The position numbers and the translations under genes are program-made. This document shows positions 39,508 to 52,002 of a stretch of DNA of 64,000 nucleotides, in pieces (position 1 is the stretch's first letter; each line of letters opens with the position of its first letter). The stretch is from Rapana venosa. Its lineage: Eukaryota > Mollusca > Gastropoda > Neogastropoda > Muricidae. The stretch lies in contig CM054157.1 of assembly GCA_028751875.1 (NCBI GenBank), forward strand, positions 49,072,482 through 49,136,481, in the 5' to 3' direction. The notes beneath the pieces are model-generated. The model was not told the DNA's origin and did no database searches. It saw nothing but the letters and a program-made list of their open reading frames with translations.

Positions 39508-39555
<48 letters not shown>
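37340..39555 (+). repeat. Low-complexity intergenic region
   Basis: Poly-C 37357-37374, CA 38038-38115, (TTC)n 38600-38808, (CT)n 38942-39022, GC/GT 39258-39308, (CA)n 39511-39555. An AATAAATTTTATTT at about 39160 could be a distal poly(A) signal. No gene seen. Confidence 0.8.
37845..37945 (+). mobile_element. Possible SINE B fragment
   Basis: GGTGGTCTGCGTGCTAGGCT TTCGGGCGTGAGGATAGA resembles the middle of family B. Short and diverged. Confidence 0.4.
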
Positions 39556-39556
<1 letters not shown>

Positions 39557-39842
39557 TGGCATCTACCTTTTCTAAAGCTTCTATCCATCTCCTAGAACAT
39601 AATAGTGTAGAGATGCCCTAGCTTCAGTAACGAATGTGTTGTTTTACAGGATCTTTGGGTAGCTATTCAAAGACAAATTCTGAATCATCGAGACTTGTTT
39701 TAAACTTAATGCATAGATGAGGCTTCAAAATTGCTGGGAAAAGATAACAATTATTCAAATTCAGTGAACTGAATTTTTTATGAGAATATTTCACAGACAT
39801 TGAAAACTTCGATCTTCCATATTCAAGATCTACTAAGGCTTT

Positions 39843-40072
39843 AGGTAAAAGGTAAAGGAGACCCATAACCTATAAGGTAGGGGAGCGAGGCGTCAGAGAC
39901 CTCACTTCTCTAGGGCCAGCATATTGAGGGCGCGCCCATCTCCTCTCCCTCGCTGCTTTACCTTCCATGACCCTAAAGAGGGCAGGTACCCATTGACAGC
40001 TGGGGGAACTGTACTGAAGCCAAGGCGCGCAAACGGTCACCCATCCAACTGGTAACCACGCTCGACGCTAAG
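39843..40072 (-). mobile_element. SINE family C, antisense, head truncated
   Basis: ACCCATAACCTATAAGGTAG, GGGCGCGCCCATCTCCTCTC, GCAGGTACCCATTGACAGCT and the reverse of GGTTACCAGTTGGATGGGTG ACCG (5S C box) are seen. The tRNA-like 5' half is lost. Confidence 0.78.
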
Positions 40073-40239
40073 GCTTTACCAAGCTTAAAAGCTAGTCGTT
40101 TTGTGAACACATGCATAAGCAATCTTACATGCACATTAAATCCTAAGCCAGCTTTCACAGAACAGCGTGCCTATAGATGGGTAAACTCAATGTGTAGGCC
40201 TATCTATGACATGAAATAAGGACACAGAAATGGTGTCGG

Positions 40240-40435
40240 TTTTTATGCAGTTAGGCTGATTGTGGCTACCTTAATGGTAGAGTTCAAAATCTTGAGTATT
40301 GAATTAGAAAAAACAATCTGCACCAAAAGATTTCAACAATAGTACCTTGGAGTTCTGGCCAAGGATACTGAAATAACTATCTCCGAAGTCGGAATGCGGT
40401 TACCTTAATTGTCGGCCAAAAAAACCCGGTAGCAT
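40240..40435 (+). mobile_element. SINE A' 3'-module fragments
   Basis: GTGGCTACCTTAATGGTAGA and, again, CTCCGAAGTCGGAATGCGGT TACCTTAATTG match the A' 3' extension. Two partial copies. Confidence 0.5.
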
Positions 40436-40485
40436 ACGCAATATCTAACCTTTGGTGAACTTTCTTTCTTTCATTCTTTTCTTAT

Positions 40486-40572
40486 ATTCTTTTATTTCGA
40501 GGATAATGGAATAAGCACTTACGCGCTTTTTTTTACATGCAGTCCCCGTGTGTATGCAGTTTTGTAATTGTC
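40486..40572 (-). mobile_element. SINE family A 3' tail, antisense
   Basis: TTTTATTTCGAGGATAATGG through CCCCGTGTGTATGCAGTTTT. Confidence 0.7.
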
Positions 40573-40879
40573 ATTCGAGGAACGAAAAAAAAAGAAAGAA
40601 AAACTACGTAGCATTGGCAGAAAAATGAACAGGGGGAACGAAAGATTCTTGAGGTAAACTCAAAATTGCAGAGCCCACTGCGGTTTGTTGGGGATATTTT
40701 GTTGTTGTTTTTTGTTGCTGCCTCATTTTCTGCTACATTTCTCTCCTGCTGTTCCCATACCGTTCATTCCCACACCACTGTGCCCCAACCATACACAGGC
40801 TTGTCGTGTCAAATCCTCAGGGTCAGAAGTCCATAGGGAGCTCATTCATGTTAGGCTGCCGTGAGGACACCAACCAGAG

Positions 40880-41910
40880 GGGCCCTGCACTGCCAATGAT
40901 CTGACGGCCGGGGTTCAAGCCACCACAGAAGCGCCCGTTTTAAAGAATTTTACCCTGAAGTTAACCTCAGTACTGACTCCATCATCATCATCATCATCAT
41001 CATCAATGCCTTTGTGCCTTATTGGCACGTAGGGCAGCAACAAATGTTCTCCGCTCCTGTCTGTCCTGGGCCAGCTTCCGAATGGTTCCCCAGGTATGTT
41101 GGAAGGTCTTCAGCTCTGTTTCGACAGTCCGACGCCAAGTGTTCTTGGGTCGTCCTCGTTTGCGTTTTCCCTCTGGTGTCCAGTGGAGGGCTGTTCGGGC
41201 GATGTTTCCCTGTTCCCGACGGCAGATATGCCCTATCCATCCCCATCGCCTATGCATGATGATGTCCATGCTTTCTTGGTTGCAACGGGCAAAAAGTTCT
41301 TGGTTGGAGATGGTCTCAGGCCAGAAGATGCGCAAGATTCTTCTGAGATTCTTCGTGTGGAATGTGGATAGTTTGTCAAGGTCACTCTCAGTCATCCTCC
41401 AGCACTCCGAGCCGTACAAAAGGGTGGAAAGTACACACCTCTGGTATAGTCTTAGTTTGGTTCTGGTGCTGTATTGGGACGATTTCCACACATTGTTCAG
41501 ATTTCTATAAGCATTTCTTTCTTTGCTAATCCGGTTCTTGATGTCGCTGCCTGCTCCGCCGTCATGCCTAACAGTGCTCCCGAGGTACGTGAACTCTTCA
41601 GTTGTTGGTACTGACTCCACTCCCCTAAAAGTGTATTGGATGAGACTAAATCGAGGCCCGTGTGGGAACGTACGTAGAACATCTTACGCAAACGTTAAAT
41701 ATCCCGTTCCACCTTTCCGAAGAGTAGGAAATTTCGTGCTGGTAGGAACAGATAACTTATTTTTTCTATTAAAAAAAACACAACAAAACACTGCACACAG
41801 GTGTGGTGTTTCGACACCTTCTAAGAAGTCGGAGTGCATCTACCTTTATGGTAGATAAAGGCTGTTGGTAACACAAAATCTCACCATTGGTGAACCTCGG
41901 AGCTCTAGCA
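40880..41910 (+). mobile_element. SINE A' copy split by the RTE fragment
   Basis: The left part ends in CAGTACTGACTCC (40980). The right part resumes at 41608 with GTACTGACTCCACTCCCCTA and runs through TCGAGGCCCGTGTGGGAACG to the A' extension (AAGAAGTCGGAGTGCATCTA, ACCATTGGTGAACCTCGGAG). The head is decayed. Confidence 0.75.
40982..41607 (-). mobile_element. RTE-like retrotransposon 3' fragment inserted in a SINE, with TSD
   Basis: On the - strand an open frame covers the RT C-terminal part: EFTYLGSTVRHDGGAGSDIK, LSTLLYGSECW, RRWGWIGHICRRE, TPEGKRKRGRPKNTWRRTVE, typical of RTE-clade proteins. The 3' end is a (GAT)n tail. The 12-bp sequence GTACTGACTCCA flanks it at 40970-40981 and 41608-41619, a target-site duplication inside a SINE-A' copy. 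The open frame suggests a young insertion. Confidence 0.88.
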
Positions 41911-41917
41911 AGGAAAA

Positions 41918-42068
41918 GGTGTCCCATAACCTATGCGGTCGTAGGGGAGCGGGGAGGCGTCAGAGACCTCACTTCTCAAGGGGCCAGCATATTGAGGGCG
42001 GCGCCCATCTCCTCTCCCTCGCTGCGTTACTGGGGCTGGGGAAAGCGACCGCTGAGCTACCCCGTCCC
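41918..42068 (-). mobile_element. SINE family C, antisense, internally deleted
   Basis: GTGTCCCATAACCTATGCGG, CAGCATATTGAGGGCGGCGC, then a jump to the head fragment GGAAAGCGACCGCTGAGCTA. The 5S part is deleted. Confidence 0.7.
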
Positions 42069-42401
42069 CTCTAGCAAAGGAACGAAAAATAAAGGACATA
42101 AATATAAAGTTGGTCACATACACGCGCGCGCATATAAGGACTGTCACCTCATTTCAACAACTCAGATAATATTCATTTCAAAATTCAAAATCAAAACCCT
42201 CTAATAATCTCCTCAACTATCAGACACCATCAAACAGGGACAAAAATCGCATTAAATGACAGTGCGAAACTTAACATCATCTATTTAAGGCAAAATAAAA
42301 CGGAAGTGTTGCTGATGATGCCAGCCATTCCACAGTTCAGATCTAAATTTTCCTTAACTCTAGACTAACATTTTCTTGTATATAGAAAAGAAAAGGAGGG
42401 T

Positions 42402-42805
42402 GGCAGGATGGCCTAGTGGTTAGAGTGATGCGTTCGTGATCTGACGGTCAGGGATTGAGCCACTATGGAGGCGCAAGTTTTAGGGAACTCTACCCTGAAG
42501 TTGACATCAGTACTGACTCTATTCTTCCAAAAGTCCTTCGTATGAAACTATAAACCGAGGCCCCGTGCAAACGCACACAAAACATCTTGCACAGGTGTTA
42601 AAAAACCCGTTCCACCTCTCCAAAGAGTAGGACACTTTAGTGCCGGTATGAACGGATGACAATTTTTTTGTTTTTAAAAAAGTGCATGCCAGCTGTTGTT
42701 GTGTTTAGACACCATCCCGAAGTCGGAATGCGGCTGCCTTAACGGTGGGTAAAAACGGTCGAATACAAAAAATTTTTCACAACTGTGAACCATGAAGCTC
42801 TAGCC
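42402..42805 (+). mobile_element. SINE family A' (A with a 3' extension)
   Basis: Head GGATGGCCTAGTGGTTAGAG, GATCTGACGGTCAGGGATTG, TATGAAACTATAAACCGAGG, then CATCCCGAAGTCGGAATGCG GCTGCCTTAACGG and CTGTGAACCATGAAGCTC. It differs from family A by ending in this about 100-bp extension instead of the AGCAC...GTGCT hairpin. Confidence 0.78.
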
Positions 42806-42825
42806 GAGGAAAGAGGGGGAAGGGG

Positions 42826-42859
42826 GGAATATGTGTGTGTGCGTGTGTGTGTGTGAGAG

Positions 42860-42895
<36 letters not shown>
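42826..42895 (+). repeat. GT then (GA)n tract
   Basis: GTGTGTGCGTGTG followed by GAGAGA to 42893. A (CA)n tract lies at 43259-43318, about 150 bp upstream of the CFAP251 promoter motifs. Confidence 0.92.
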
Positions 42896-42896
<1 letters not shown>

Positions 42897-43259
42897 TATT
42901 GGAATATTTTTCTGGCCCATACATTTTCTCTCTCACTCTTTATTCTCCCGAATGGTTTGTGTGAACAACAGTCAAATGCACATAAAGTTAGATCTAAACA
43001 CATTAGGTGCACCAGTTCACCAATGCTAATTTTAACAATGCCTAAAATAAGAAGGTTAAAAAAACAACAACTTGAAAGTACAGTCTACTGTTGACTTGGA
43101 CAATCTTTGTTTGAGCATAACTCTAAACTATAAGGTTGTTGTTGCTGTTGTTGTCGGAAATGGTGATGCAGATGTGGAGGGATGTGTGGGTGAGTTGGGT
43201 GGACAGGCTGGAGTGTGGGTGAGTAGATAAGGGGGTGGAGGACGCTGCATGATCCATCA

Positions 43260-43314
<55 letters not shown>

Positions 43315-43397
43315 CACAAAGCCTGGAGGCAGAACTAAAAAAAAAATTTTAATGTCGTAAAAGTGGGTCACAGGGCATGGTCAGTTTTACGGCTGTT

Positions 43398-43438
43398 GTT
43401 GCCTGACGTCACAGCAAGCTGAGTAAATCCGCCATTTG
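43398..43438 (+). promoter_or_regulatory. Putative TATA-less promoter with CRE, YY1-like site and RFX half-site
   Basis: A full CRE palindrome TGACGTCA sits at 43404-43411, 59 bp upstream of the CFAP251-like ATG. A GTTGCC half X-box (RFX) lies at 43398-43403 just before it, and TCCGCCATTTG at 43428-43438 is a reverse YY1-type motif. No TATA box is seen. RFX sites are typical of cilia genes, but here only one half fits well. The sites are read by eye; function is inference. Confidence 0.45.
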
Positions 43439-43469
43439 CACGAACTGTGCGGATCTTTGTGTCGAGACA

Positions 43470-43551
43470 ATGACAGAAAAACAAGACCCTCAAGCTTTGG
43501 ATAAACCTGAGGATAGTGAAGAACATACTGAGAAAATTTTTCAAGAACTCG
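43470..43551 (+). CDS. CFAP251: CFAP251-like exon 1 (start codon)
   Basis: The ATG at 43470 opens [19 protein letters not shown], then EKIFQEL and one base G. It is hydrophilic and acidic with no signal peptide. Donor gtaata. The start was chosen because it is the first ATG after the promoter-like motifs and the phase (1) matches the next exon. No sequence homology supports this exon alone. Confidence 0.65.
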
Positions 43552-45930
43552 GTAATATTTGTCCATATATCAATTTTAGCAAACTAGTTTTTTATGTATT
43601 GTTCAGCCGACCTCTTGTCATGAGACCAGAATAGCAGGAGTGGTGGTTTTTCACTGTTCGTGATTTTGAGGTAGACCTACGTCGTCGATTGATATGGAAA
43701 GCATGTGGGTTGTAAAATAGATTAGCTTTTATTTGACAACTGGTCGTTGATTGCCTTTCCTAGGTAGAAATTGAGAATTCTTGCTGAACTATTTTCCACA
43801 AGGACTGTACATCTAGATCTAGTTTTTCCTGTCCTTAGTGTAGTTTGTAGTGCCATTGTCTGTTGTGTGACCAAGATGTGTTTCGATACAACGTATTTAC
43901 GTGTAAGAGAGCAAAACGAGCAGAATTTCCTACTCTACACAGCGCCAATTGTAAAGTTTGCTTTGGTTTCAATATTTTTAATTCACAAAGTCATGCATTT
44001 CCACATATACAAAAGAACATCAACAAGCCTAAAGCTTATGTGTTAGCAGCAGCAATGATATGTTCAGATTTTACACTAGGAAGCATTTCCACATATACAC
44101 AAGAACATCAACAAGCTAAAGCTTATCATGTCATCAGCAGCAATATGTTCAGATTTTACACTAGGAAGCTTGTAGACATGAGTAATAATAATAATAATAA
44201 ATGGACTTTATATAGCTCTGTATCTTGCACAGACAAATCAAAGCGCGTGCACTCACTCATTCTTACACAGTCATGCAACCAATAGCAAATAATAATTCTA
44301 ACAAGTCCAAATGCACACACACACACACACGCACACACACACACGTCATATACTTTCGCCCCCCTTCTAAAACATTCCAGCATCCCAATGAGCACCAAGG
44401 CAAAACTCATCAACACCATCTTCGTTCCAACACTCACATACCAGTGTCAGACATGGGCCCTAACAAAAGCCTTAGAGAGAAAATTGGTCACATGTGAAAT
44501 GCGCTGCCTGAGAAAAGCTGTCAACAAGACCAGACGCGACAAGATCAAGAATCAGAGACACGGTCGGACTAACACCAATTCTCCACCATATCGAACAACA
44601 AAGGATCAGGTGGTTTGGTCACCTCACTAGAATGCCGCCCAACCAACCAGCCCTTCGGGCATACACCACCAAACACAATGGCTGGAAAGCCAGAGGTAGA
44701 CCAAGGAGACGATGGAGCGACTCCGTGGCTGACACCCTGCGAGCCCATGACCTGTCACTACATCAAGCCTCCCGCCTTGCTGCAGACAGACGTCTGTGTC
44801 TCCCCGCGACGCCGAAAGGCACCAGCGGCAGATGAAAGAAGAAGAAGAAGAAGATAGAATTTATGGCTGTTGAAAAGCAGGGATAGCTATGAAATGAAAC
44901 AGGATAGGAAATTCTTAGGTTTGAAACAAATATGTCTTGAGGCCAGATTTAAAAGTGTCACAAGAAGGTCTTTGGCGAAGAGAGATAGGGAGGCCATTCC
45001 AAATCGATGGACCAGAAACAGAGAAAGAGCGACGGCCAACAGTGGACTGGTTGAATCTAGGTGTTTGTAAGCACAAGGAATGTGAAGCAGAGCGAAGGGA
45101 ACGAGAAGGGGTGTACAGGTGGAGACATTCACAGAGGTAGGAGGGTGCTGTTTTGTGGAGACATTTGTAACGGAGAGTACTGATCTTATAGTTTATTCTT
45201 TGTGGCACAGGCAGCCAGTAGAGAGATCGCAAGAGAGGGGTAATGTGCTCAGATTTTTTCTTTCTGAGAACTAGTCGAGCTGTGACACTTTCCCTGAAAC
45301 ACGTTTGACAGCCATCAGATTCAAGACCATTTCTTCAAAAGCTTACTGCACTTAGATATATTTTTAAAGAAAAAAGAATAAGGATGAAATTAAGGTTGAA
45401 GTTTTGGATAAAAAAAGAATAAACAATAAAAAGAAGGGAAAAAAAGAAAAGCGCACAAGGGAAAAAGAAGGGAGGGATACAATGGAAGAAAACTTGCGTG
45501 CCGGTGGGAACAGATGACAAAATTTACAAAATCGCATACAGACGGGGACTAGATGTAAAAAAAAGCACATAAGTGCTTATTCCATTACCCTCGATATAAA
45601 AGAGCAAAATAATATTTAAAAAATCACATAATGTTCAATTTCAAGCACTAAGTAATTTTTTAGAAATCATATGACATTAAACTATGATAATGACATTCAA
45701 TTTTCATTCACGCAATATACAAAATCGATACACTTTTGCAATCTATATCAGTTTAAGTCACAAAAAATCGCTAACAACTAGGGCAATGGTAACATCAAAT
45801 TTAAAAAAAAAACATTTATGAGCCTAAAACCAGTGCGATTTGGAGGTAAATTTCTGCACTTCTTGGAATATCATTATGTTAGCGTGTGGCTGAAACTGAA
45901 GGCTGCCATTGAAAAGGAACTAAACTTCCA

Positions 45931-45976
<46 letters not shown>

Positions 45977-46248
45977 TAGGAGGAGGTTGCAGAGTAGTAT
46001 CAACACGGGCTGCATTGAAGATGGGGAAGGACAGCAAATAATGGTCAGCGTTTTTCCTCTTGTTTTCTGTTGAAGACGAGGGTCAGTTGCGAAAAGCCGG
46101 TCATGATCTACTGGACCATTGCACGGACGAAAACGAAATTTCCATCCCTCACCTGCCCGTAAATGACCACCCGGACACTGGTCTTCAAGGCACCATGTCT
46201 TCCAGTGCTCTGGTCAGTGTCATTCGTGATCCTGTCAGTGTTTGTCAG

Positions 46249-46311
<63 letters not shown>

Positions 46312-46683
46312 CCTCCCCCTCCCTCCCTCCCTCTCTCTCGCTCTCTCTAAAAAAAAAAAGGCCTATTATCACAGGCCTTTTATTTTTTGTGGTATCCTGG
46401 GGAGCAGTTTAGGTGAACTGAGATTTTTTTCAGCTGTGCTTTGATTTGATTTTTTATCTAGATCTACGTCAGCCTTTATTTTGCCATGATTGTGGAATAT
46501 TCATATTCAAGAGTATACAGTTTTGAGTGCACGCCAAGGTATTGTGCCAAAGTTTACAGAAGTTATACTTCATTTTCTTTGCCTCTTCCATTTTAGCCTC
46601 TCAAAGTGTATTGTGGCCAAAGGCCGATGTACATTAAACAATTTCAGAGTTCTCTCCCTCTCCCTATCTCTCTCTCTCTCTCT

Positions 46684-46751
<68 letters not shown>

Positions 46752-46773
46752 TCTCTCTCCAACGTCGTCATCT

Positions 46774-46833
<60 letters not shown>

Positions 46834-49800
46834 GGGGGCATGAAATGTGAATGCTCACACTAGGTTGTGTATTTTGGTCTCTCCATTTCAATACCAACTA
46901 CAGCGACTACAGAGGGACTTCTGTCGCCATATTGTGCAGACAGACCAGTAAGACACCATGCCATCGGCTCCATGACTTTTAGGTCGGCATGTGGCTGTTT
47001 TTGTGCAGTCTACATCAACTTCATGTTGAAGAGAGCGAAGATGAAGAAAGCTTCACACATAGCCATGTTGAAAGCAAGAGGGAAGTAGAGGGTTTGTCGT
47101 GTTGGGTTTGCTCCTCTCCTATGTTTTTTGGGGCAGTCTACTTTTGCGTTGTGGCGACATCGAGAGCAACCCGGGGCCCCAACCCAAGCAAAGACATGAA
47201 GCGGGACGAGGCTTTCCAGCGCCAGGTCTTCCAGCACCAGGGCCAGTACGGAGCAGACATGCCACTTCCTAGCAGTGCTTCCAGTGACAGAGGAGGAGAG
47301 CCCACCTTGTCTGAAGTGGTGGTCATGCTGCTTCCATGCGCACCAGTATGGACACCGGGTTCGAGGAGGGGAAGCAGGAGAGACAGGTTCTACGTGAAGA
47401 CAACAAGGCCTTGCGGACGAGCTGAAGGGACTGGCGGGGGTCACCCACGGGTTACGCCAGGAGAACGAGGAGCTGCAGAGGGGGAAACCGAGGGACCTGC
47501 CCAAGAGGGTGGAGGAACTGGAGAGGAAGACGGGACGACCTGGAGGGACGGTCCAAACGCAAAAACCCTCCTCTTCTTCGGTCTGCCGAGGAGAGATGGC
47601 GAAACCCTGTGAGTGTGAAGGTAGGGTAAAGGACCTCCTTACAGACACGCTTAAAACTTCAGAAGACATTGAGTTCGACGAGTCCATCGCATAAACTTAA
47701 ACCCGATTCTCCCGTGATTGCTAGATGTGTATTTTATAAACAGAAATGACTGTACTGAAGCTAAAGGCAAACTACGGGGATCGGGCGTGTTTATCGGTGA
47801 AGACTACTCCAGTCGTGTTAGGGGATAAGGAAAGGCTGACCCCACACCTAAAGAAAGCTAAAAGTGAGGGAAGAGGGGCAACAATGATTTTGATCATCTG
47901 GTCATTGATCAGAAGAATTTACTGTTGATCAGGACAATCATTTAGTTGAAGTGAATGGGTGTCGGCCGCCCCAAGGAAATTTTTGACTACTTTTGGGGGA
48001 AAACTTTTTTGATGAGGGGACAAAGTTTAGGAAAGCACGGTTTTGCAGCCACAGTTTTTAGTGTCAACAACACGAAGTTAGCACGGCTAGTCATGGGACA
48101 GATGTCAACATGGGTGTTTCTGATCTGAGTGTAGCCAAAAGCCAGGATGAAAGTGTAAAACACTGTGTGCATGAATGAATGTGTGTCAGATATTATGAAT
48201 AAAGATGGGTTGCAAGATGTGTGTACTTCCTCTTTCATACTTATTGTTTGATGATAATATGAATTATTCCCCTTTGTGTAAAACTTCAAAGTTTGTTTTC
48301 TTTTTTACACTGGAATGTTAATGGATTATTGTCTAAACGGGTTGATATGGATTTTGTGTCATATGTTGTTCCTTCGATTTTATTTGTCTGGTTGAAAACG
48401 TTTGTTGAAGATTTTCACTCTTCAGTGTTTGTTGGGTATGAGACTTTTTGTAAACCTGCTTCTAAATTTCTGCCCAAGGGAGACGATCAGGTGGTCTTTT
48501 GTGTCTCTTTAAAGACGGGAGCTATGTCCCTTTGTGAAGCACTGGATATGAAATCAGATATTTTTTGTGAATTCATTATTAATAAATCGTTGTTGGGTTT
48601 ACAATGAAAGATGTCTTATACGTGGCCATTTATGTACCACCATCTGATTCACCATATTACAGAACGTTGATATTGAAAATGGAATAATGGTACTAGAAGA
48701 TTTTCTTTGCGACTGTATGCTTTTTTTGTGGTGATGTTTATGTTGTATTGGGGAGGGGATTTTAACAGAGAATATCCAATGTTTCTTTAGATTTTGAGGA
48801 CAGTCATACACCATTCACAAACCAACATTCAAGTGGACCTTGCATATGAACAGACAGTCACAAGTTTAATGTGTTAAATCATTTTGGAAAATTTGTTCTT
48901 GAATTGTTGCACTGCTTTAGATTTATATATTTTGAATGGAATGTGTCATGGCGACCGTCAGGGTTGCTAAAATACATATCGAGATGGAAGCAGTGTCATG
49001 ACTATTTTGTGATGTCACGAGACATGTTCGCACAATTTCTCTGAGGATTGTGAGATGAATGTTCTTGAAAGATGTAAATCTGACCACATGCCTTTAGTGC
49101 TTTATATAAATTTTTCCCTAATGAAAACATAGAGAATGAAAAGGGGAACAGAAATACGTGTATAGTTGAAAAGATTGTCTGGAATGAAGCTTTTTGTGAA
49201 GTGTTTGGGTAGGTTAATGGACTCAGATGAGACGCAACAACGATTAAGTAGGCTAGTGTTGATTGATGTTAATATTAACCAAGCTCTTGATATCTTTAAA
49301 AGTTGTATAACAGATTGTGCTAATTGCATGAAAAAGCAGAAAAAGTGGAATACAAAATATGGCTACAGTGATTGGTATGATATGGAATGTCGTTTATGTA
49401 AAGAAATGTTCGTTAGATTATTAAACAAGTATCGTCGATATTTATCTCTGTTTGATCGTGATTTATACCGTACAGCTAGACTGACTATAAAAAAGCTTTT
49501 AAAGACAAAAAAGTAAACTGTTCAATAATGCACTGCTGGATAAATTGATTGCTTCTGTTGATAACCAAAAAAGAGTTTTGGAATATAATGCGTAGTGTAC
49601 AGAGTAAAAGAAATCAGCCTGTAAATAATGTTAGTCTAGATGATTGGTTTCAACATTTTAAGAAATTGCTTGAAACAAATGATGGTATTTTATAATGATA
49701 CAGATAGGGAAAAAGGGAAATTTAAAAATAGTGATTATTGCGATGATAACTTTAATCGTCCAAATTTCAAAAGAAGAAATAATGTTAGCTTTAAGGAAAT

Positions 49801-51830
49801 TAAAAATCGAAAAGCGCTGGGCCCAGATGGTATTATTGGAGAGATGATAAAAAAGTGCTTGTAAGGTAGAGTCGATAATGAACTTTCTTGTACAATTTTT
49901 CAATGTTTTATTTGATAAGGGTATATACCCAGATAGTTGGACTGAGTCAATTGTTCTACCTTTATACAAAAAGGGCGATGTTAACAATACAAATGACTAC
50001 AGGGGAATTTCTTTGTGTAATATTAGTAGTAAATTATATAGTACAGTTATTAACAGAAGACTACAGGAATGGGTAGAGGAGAATAACATAACGGGCGAAT
50101 TTCAGGCTGGGTTTAAACGAAATTTCTCACTGTAGATCATATATGTTTACTTTAATGGCCTTTGTTCAAAAACAGTTCTGTTTGAATCGAAATTATATGT
50201 GGCTTTCATTGATTTTGAAAAAAGCTTTTGATTCTGTTAATAGAAGTATATTGTGGCCTATTTTTGTTTAAGAAGGAATTCGGGGGAAATTGTTTAAATG
50301 TATAATGAGCATGTACAAATTTGTGAATGCTAGAGTTGATGTGGTGCATCATTGACGGATTATATAAAAATGTACAGTGGTGTTAAACAGGGAGATGTGT
50401 GTAGTCTATTTTGTTTTCTTATTTATCAATGAGTTTGGGCTCTGGAAGTTTTTCGTAATGGTAGACATGGGGGCACGATTCATAGATGACACTTTAGAAA
50501 ATTTTTTACTCCTTTTGGCTGACGATGTAGTGCTAATTTCAGAAACAGTTGTTGGGCTGCAAAGACAATTAAATAGCTTAGAAAAGCGTCAGGTTTACTA
50601 CAGTTAAAGGTTAATATGTCAAAAAGTAATATTATAGTATTTAGAAAAGGGGGGTATCTTGCAGGCGGGAAAGATGGACTTATAATGGAAGCGTTATGCC
50701 AGTTGTGAATGTCTATAAGTATCTAGGAATATATTTTTCAACACGACTAAAATTTTTCATTTGCCTGTAGAGATCTGGTTTAAATGAGCAAAGTATCCTT
50801 TATTGTGTTTTTCTGAGAAAACTAAAGCAATTAAATAATGACTCTCTTACGTTATTTCTGAAGTTGTTTTGATGCCCAAATTCAACCTATGGTGCAATTA
50901 TGGTGCTGAGTTATGGGGTTTAGATGCAGGTGTTGGGAAATTTAAAAAATTCATTTGTACGCCTTGAAGAATTTCTAGGCATATCAATTTCCAAAAACCC
51001 AATGACTTAGTTTATGGGGAAAAATAACAGGTTCCAATTTGTTTATTTCCATGGTCAAGTGTGTTCGTTATTGGCTAAAACTCACACAAATGGAATCACA
51101 TAGATTACCTCATAAAGCTTATAAAAATGTTAATGAATTTAGATGCCAGAATAAGAAAAAAAACTGGGTATCGAGTATAAGACTAAAATTATATGAATAT
51201 GGTTTTGGTTTCGTTTGGGAAATCAAGGTGTAGGGACATAACTGGGTTTATTTATGCGTTTCGGGGAACGACTGGTGGATTGCAGATGGCAGACATGGTC
51301 TTCAAAATTTTTCAGGAGGTGATCGAAATTTTATATGTACAGAATGTTGAATCCTTTTTCATTGTGTTCCAGTCTATGTATCAATGCCCATAGACAGACA
51401 TCTGAAACGAATAATGACTAAATTTAGATTTGGTATTTCTGATATACTTTTTCATTCTTATCGTTTATAAATCTGTCAATTATCGTACTTTGATATGTCC
51501 ATTATGTCATGATGCTCTTGAAAATGGGAAATCCATTTTTTTTTGTCTTGCCCTGAGCTAAAAGAGCTACGAGAACAATTGATTCCTTTAAAGTATTTTT
51601 GGCAGCCTGTTTTGTTCAAATTGATTATGTTGATGGGGCAACTCCTAAAGAAACAATTGCAAAAAAGCTTGTTGTATATTTACACAAAGCATTTAAAGTA
51701 CGCAGTATGTTGTCAACATGAGATGTCTTAATCTGTGAAAACCTACAAAGTGTGTGTTCTACCTTGTATATATACCCCTTCTAAGGGGCAATGGCCTTTA
51801 TGAATAAATCATCCGAATCCGAATCCTCTC

Positions 51831-51887
<57 letters not shown>

Positions 51888-51906
51888 CGCAAGTGGATGC
51901 AAGCAG

Positions 51907-52002
<96 letters not shown>

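Larger units (their letters stand above)
46870..51830 (+). mobile_element. Degenerate CR1/L2-like non-LTR retrotransposon
   Basis: It carries remnants of an ORF1 (2A-like motif, coiled coil, RRM-like part), then an ORF2 with endonuclease and reverse transcriptase pieces in several frames, and a 3' end with a CCCCTTCTAAGGGG hairpin near 51777 followed by a short AATCCG-type tail. Both boundaries are soft, especially the 5' one. It is in sense orientation inside intron 2 of the CFAP251-like gene. Frameshifts and stops show that it is dead. Confidence 0.8.

Noticed and set aside
46989..47612. 207-codon frame as an independent gene
   Set aside because: Part of the decayed LINE ORF1 region: 2A-like motif, coiled-coil and RRM-like pieces in neighbouring frames.
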